This document shows positions 6,114 to 7,507 of a stretch of DNA of 7,507 bases, in pieces; the first letter of the stretch is position 1, and every line of letters starts with the position of its first letter. The stretch comes from Candidatus Omnitrophota bacterium (lineage in GTDB: Bacteria > Omnitrophota > Gorgyraeia > Gorgyraeales > Gorgyraeaceae): positions 1 through 7,507 of the forward strand of contig JAGVFL010000127.1 in the NCBI GenBank assembly GCA_020057645.1, written 5' to 3'. A program made the position numbers and the translations under genes. Under the pieces are notes generated by a model. That model had not been told where the DNA came from, searched no databases, and saw nothing but the letters and a program-made list of their open reading frames with translations.

Positions 6114-6134
6114 GCAAGCGAAGCGCGTCAAAGG
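6091..6134. repeat. Repeat-like sequence at the convergent gene junction
   Basis: The sequence GCCGAAGGATTTATCCTGAG (6095-6114) contains a small hairpin (AGGAT-TT-ATCCT, 6100-6111) and continues into GCAAGCGAAGCGCG. From memory this resembles a widespread dispersed bacterial repeat of the form GAAGGAT...ATCCTGAGCGAAG. It holds the last codons and stop of the flavoprotein gene and fills the 22-bp gap to the DJ-1-like stop. No T-run terminator was found for either convergent gene here. Repeat status rests on recollection. Confidence 0.4.
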
Positions 6135-6135
6135 G

Positions 6136-6687
6136 TTAATCCGCCAGCGCGTGTTTTTTAAGTTTTTTTACTGTTTCTGATCCTATAAGTTTTTCAACTA
6201 TAGCGAACGCGAATTCCATTGAAGTGCCCGGCCCCTGGCTTGTTATAATATTTCCGTCCGCCACGACAGCCTTATTTTTATATCTCGTGCTTTTCCCAAA
6301 ATCAACCTGATCCCCGGGATAACACGTGGCAGCCTTATTATCCAATATTCCTAAAGGCGCCAACACCACTGCAGGAGCAGCGCATATGCCCGCGATCAAA
6401 GCGCCTTTGGAATTCATAGTTTTAATAAAATCATTAACCTCGCTTGAATTGTGAAGATGCATTGCCCCCGGCCCTCCTCCGGGAATAATCACCGCGTCAA
6501 AATCAGGCTTTAAATCGCTTAATTTTTTATCCGCAGTTACTGTTATCCCGTGCGAGCCTGTAATGCCGGTACCCTCAAGCCCGGCAATAATAATCTCTAT
6601 CCCTGCCCTTCTTAGTATGTCAATCGCAGTAACCGCTTCTATCTCCTCAAATCCTGTAGCTAATAATATTACAGCTTTTTTCGCCAT
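6136..6687 (-). CDS. DJ-1/PfpI family protein, YajL/DJ-1-like
   Basis: A 183-residue protein when started at ATG 6687-6685, which is preceded by GGAGG (6697-6693) at five bases; the frame extends 15 codons further upstream but those residues are not family-like. Motifs fit the DJ-1/YajL subgroup: LLATGFEEIEAV (8-19) with E17 matching human DJ-1 E18, IIPGGGPGA (67-75), IAGICAAPAV (98-107) with the reactive cysteine C102, and ITSQGPGTSMEFAFAIVE near the C-terminus. Members are linked to oxidative-stress protection and proposed glyoxalase or deglycase activity on methylglyoxal-modified targets; the true reaction is debated. It is cytoplasmic by sequence, with no signal peptide. It is divergent from the radical SAM gene across 31 bp and its predicted -35 box lies inside that gene. 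Confidence 0.92.
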   Translation of the reverse strand: MAKKAVILLATGFEEIEAVTAIDILRRAGIEIIIAGLEGTGITGSHGITVTADKKLSDLKPDFDAVIIPGGGPGAMHLHNSSEVNDFIKTMNSKGALIAGICAAPAVVLAPLGILDNKAATCYPGDQVDFGKSTRYKNKAVVADGNIITSQGPGTSMEFAFAIVEKLIGSETVKKLKKHALAD

Positions 6688-6702
6688 AAACACCTCCAAG
6701 TA

Positions 6703-6711
6703 TGTTATAAT
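6703..6711 (+). promoter_or_regulatory. Extended -10 promoter for the radical SAM gene, leaderless
   Basis: TG-T-TATAAT (6703-6711) is a perfect extended -10 element. No good -35 is visible at the right spacing, as is common for extended -10 promoters. The -10 ends seven bases before the ATG at 6719, placing transcription start at or within a base or two of the start codon. No Shine-Dalgarno is present, so the message should be leaderless. Confidence 0.6.
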
Positions 6712-6732
6712 AGATAATATGAAAAAATTCAA
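6704..6732 (-). promoter_or_regulatory. Predicted promoter for the DJ-1-like gene
   Basis: On the minus strand TTGAAT (6732-6727) and TATAAC (6709-6704) are 17 bases apart. The start point would be near 6697, so the GGAGG ribosome site (6697-6693) would lie at the very 5' end of a leader of about ten bases. The -35 hexamer overlaps codons 3-5 of the radical SAM gene and the -10 overlaps that gene's own -10. Confidence 0.5.
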
Positions 6733-7498
6733 GTATATTTATGGCCCGGTTTCTTCATGGAGGTTAGGGAGCTCCCTGGGAATAGACCCGTTATCCCAGG
6801 AGGATAAGATCTGCACGTATGACTGCTCTTACTGCCAGATAGGCGAGACCATGCTTTTCAGCTCCGAAAGAAAAATCTTCGCGCCTACGGAAGTCATATT
6901 GAGAGAGATATCTACCCTGCCGAGGAATCTGAAAATAGACTACATTACTTTTTCCGGAAACGGGGAGCCTACCCTGGCTAAAAATTTAGGCAGCATGATA
7001 AATCGGATCAAGAAGATGAGGAAAGAAAAGATCGCTGTCATAACCAACGCCTCGCTGATAGATAGATCCGACGTGCAGGATGATCTCTCGCATGCGGATT
7101 TCGTCCTGCTCAAATTCGACGCCAACGCTGAAGACCTTTTTGTAGACATAAACAGGCCTTCCCCGGGCATAAGGTTCGGTGACATCGTGAAGGGCATAAA
7201 GAAATTCAGCGCGATGTACAAAGGCCGATTGGCCTTGCAGGTCATGCTGGTTAAAAAAAATAAAGCTTACGCGAGGGAGATAGCCAAGATGGCGGTAAAG
7301 CTCGGGATAAAAGAGGTCCAGCTCAATACGCCGCTCCGTGAGTGCGCTGAAAAGCCTCTTTCAAAGTCTGAGATGAACGTCATAAAGAAATATTTTAAAG
7401 GCATGAAGATAGATTGCGTCTATGGCGCCAAGACCAAACAGGTAAAGCCCATGGATAGATCTGATGCGGAAAAAAGGCATGGCAGGGGTAAAAGATAA
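6719..7498 (+). CDS. Radical SAM protein, COG0731-like (function unknown)
   Basis: A 259-residue protein starting at ATG 6719; an upstream open stretch in the same frame is antisense to the DJ-1-like gene and is not family-like. The N-terminus YGPVSSWRLGSSLGID (8-23) resembles the family opening GPVPSRRLGxSLGID. It is followed by the 4Fe-4S cluster motif CTYDCSYC (C32, C36, C39; CxxxCxxC) and the SAM-binding region FSGNGEPTL (78-86). LLKFDA (130-135) and QLNTPLR (201-207) are also typical of this group. The family is annotated in COGs near the wyosine synthase TYW1 but most bacterial members have no demonstrated reaction, so only a generic S-adenosylmethionine radical role is assigned. The C-terminus is lysine/arginine rich. 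The last nine bases of the window after its TAA contain nothing recognisable. Confidence 0.88.
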   Translation: MKKFKYIYGPVSSWRLGSSLGIDPLSQEDKICTYDCSYCQIGETMLFSSERKIFAPTEVILREISTLPRNLKIDYITFSGNGEPTLAKNLGSMINRIKKMRKEKIAVITNASLIDRSDVQDDLSHADFVLLKFDANAEDLFVDINRPSPGIRFGDIVKGIKKFSAMYKGRLALQVMLVKKNKAYAREIAKMAVKLGIKEVQLNTPLRECAEKPLSKSEMNVIKKYFKGMKIDCVYGAKTKQVKPMDRSDAEKRHGRGKR

Positions 7499-7507
7499 CG
7501 TCCTGAA

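Noticed and set aside
6111..6140. Bidirectional terminator between the convergent genes
   Set aside because: Only a five-bp stem and scattered GCG repeats were found, with no T-run on either side.
6563..6718. N-terminal extension of the radical SAM gene upstream of 6719
   Set aside because: It is antisense to the DJ-1-like coding region; family similarity begins at about YGPVSSWRLG, just after the 6719 ATG.
6688..6732. Longer DJ-1-like protein starting at 6732
   Set aside because: The 15 extra residues overlap the divergent radical SAM gene and its promoter, and a clear GGAGG sits five bases before the internal ATG at 6687.

Overview
The window (7,507 bases) is a compact bacterial chromosomal segment with seven protein genes and very short intergenic gaps. 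Arginine AGG/AGA and isoleucine ATA codons are frequent, base composition is mid-GC, and there is a GTAGGGG...CCCCTAC type palindromic repeat both between and inside genes. From memory, this combination fits uncultured Gram-negative lineages such as Candidatus Omnitrophota or relatives. That assignment is an inference; no rRNA or other phylogenetic marker lies in the window.

Left half (1-4144): a polyamine locus. On the minus strand a homospermidine synthase gene (hss copy 1, 2517-1039) overlaps by an ATGA junction the start of a type III-fold PLP decarboxylase that looks like an ornithine decarboxylase (1042 to beyond the left edge). Divergently, on the plus strand, is a second full-length homospermidine synthase (hss copy 2, 2687-4144). 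The 169-bp gap between them holds two good sigma70-type promoters facing away from each other, plus an 11-bp perfect inverted repeat at the predicted 5' end of the copy 1 transcript. The expected chemistry is ornithine to putrescine (decarboxylase), then putrescine to homospermidine (Hss). Two divergent Hss paralogs sharing one control region is the most unusual part of the gene content.

Middle (4239-6113): maf (nucleotide pyrophosphatase, probably leaderless) and an HI0933/YhiN-family flavoprotein, same strand, 45 bp apart. A 34-bp perfect palindrome covers the maf stop codon. The same repeat family occurs in frame inside hss copy 1, where it encodes the decapeptide VGEGLKPSPT. The flavoprotein gene ends inside another repeat-like sequence.

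Right (6136-7498): a DJ-1/YajL-like gene (minus) converges on the flavoprotein gene. It is divergent from a COG0731-like radical SAM gene (plus). Only 31 bp separate the two start codons, and predicted -10 elements for the two directions overlap on the same TATA core. The radical SAM gene also looks leaderless.

No tRNA, rRNA, CRISPR array, transposase or phage gene was seen. The best candidates for something little described are the paired homospermidine synthase cluster and the palindromic element that has been accepted as protein-coding sequence in one of them.
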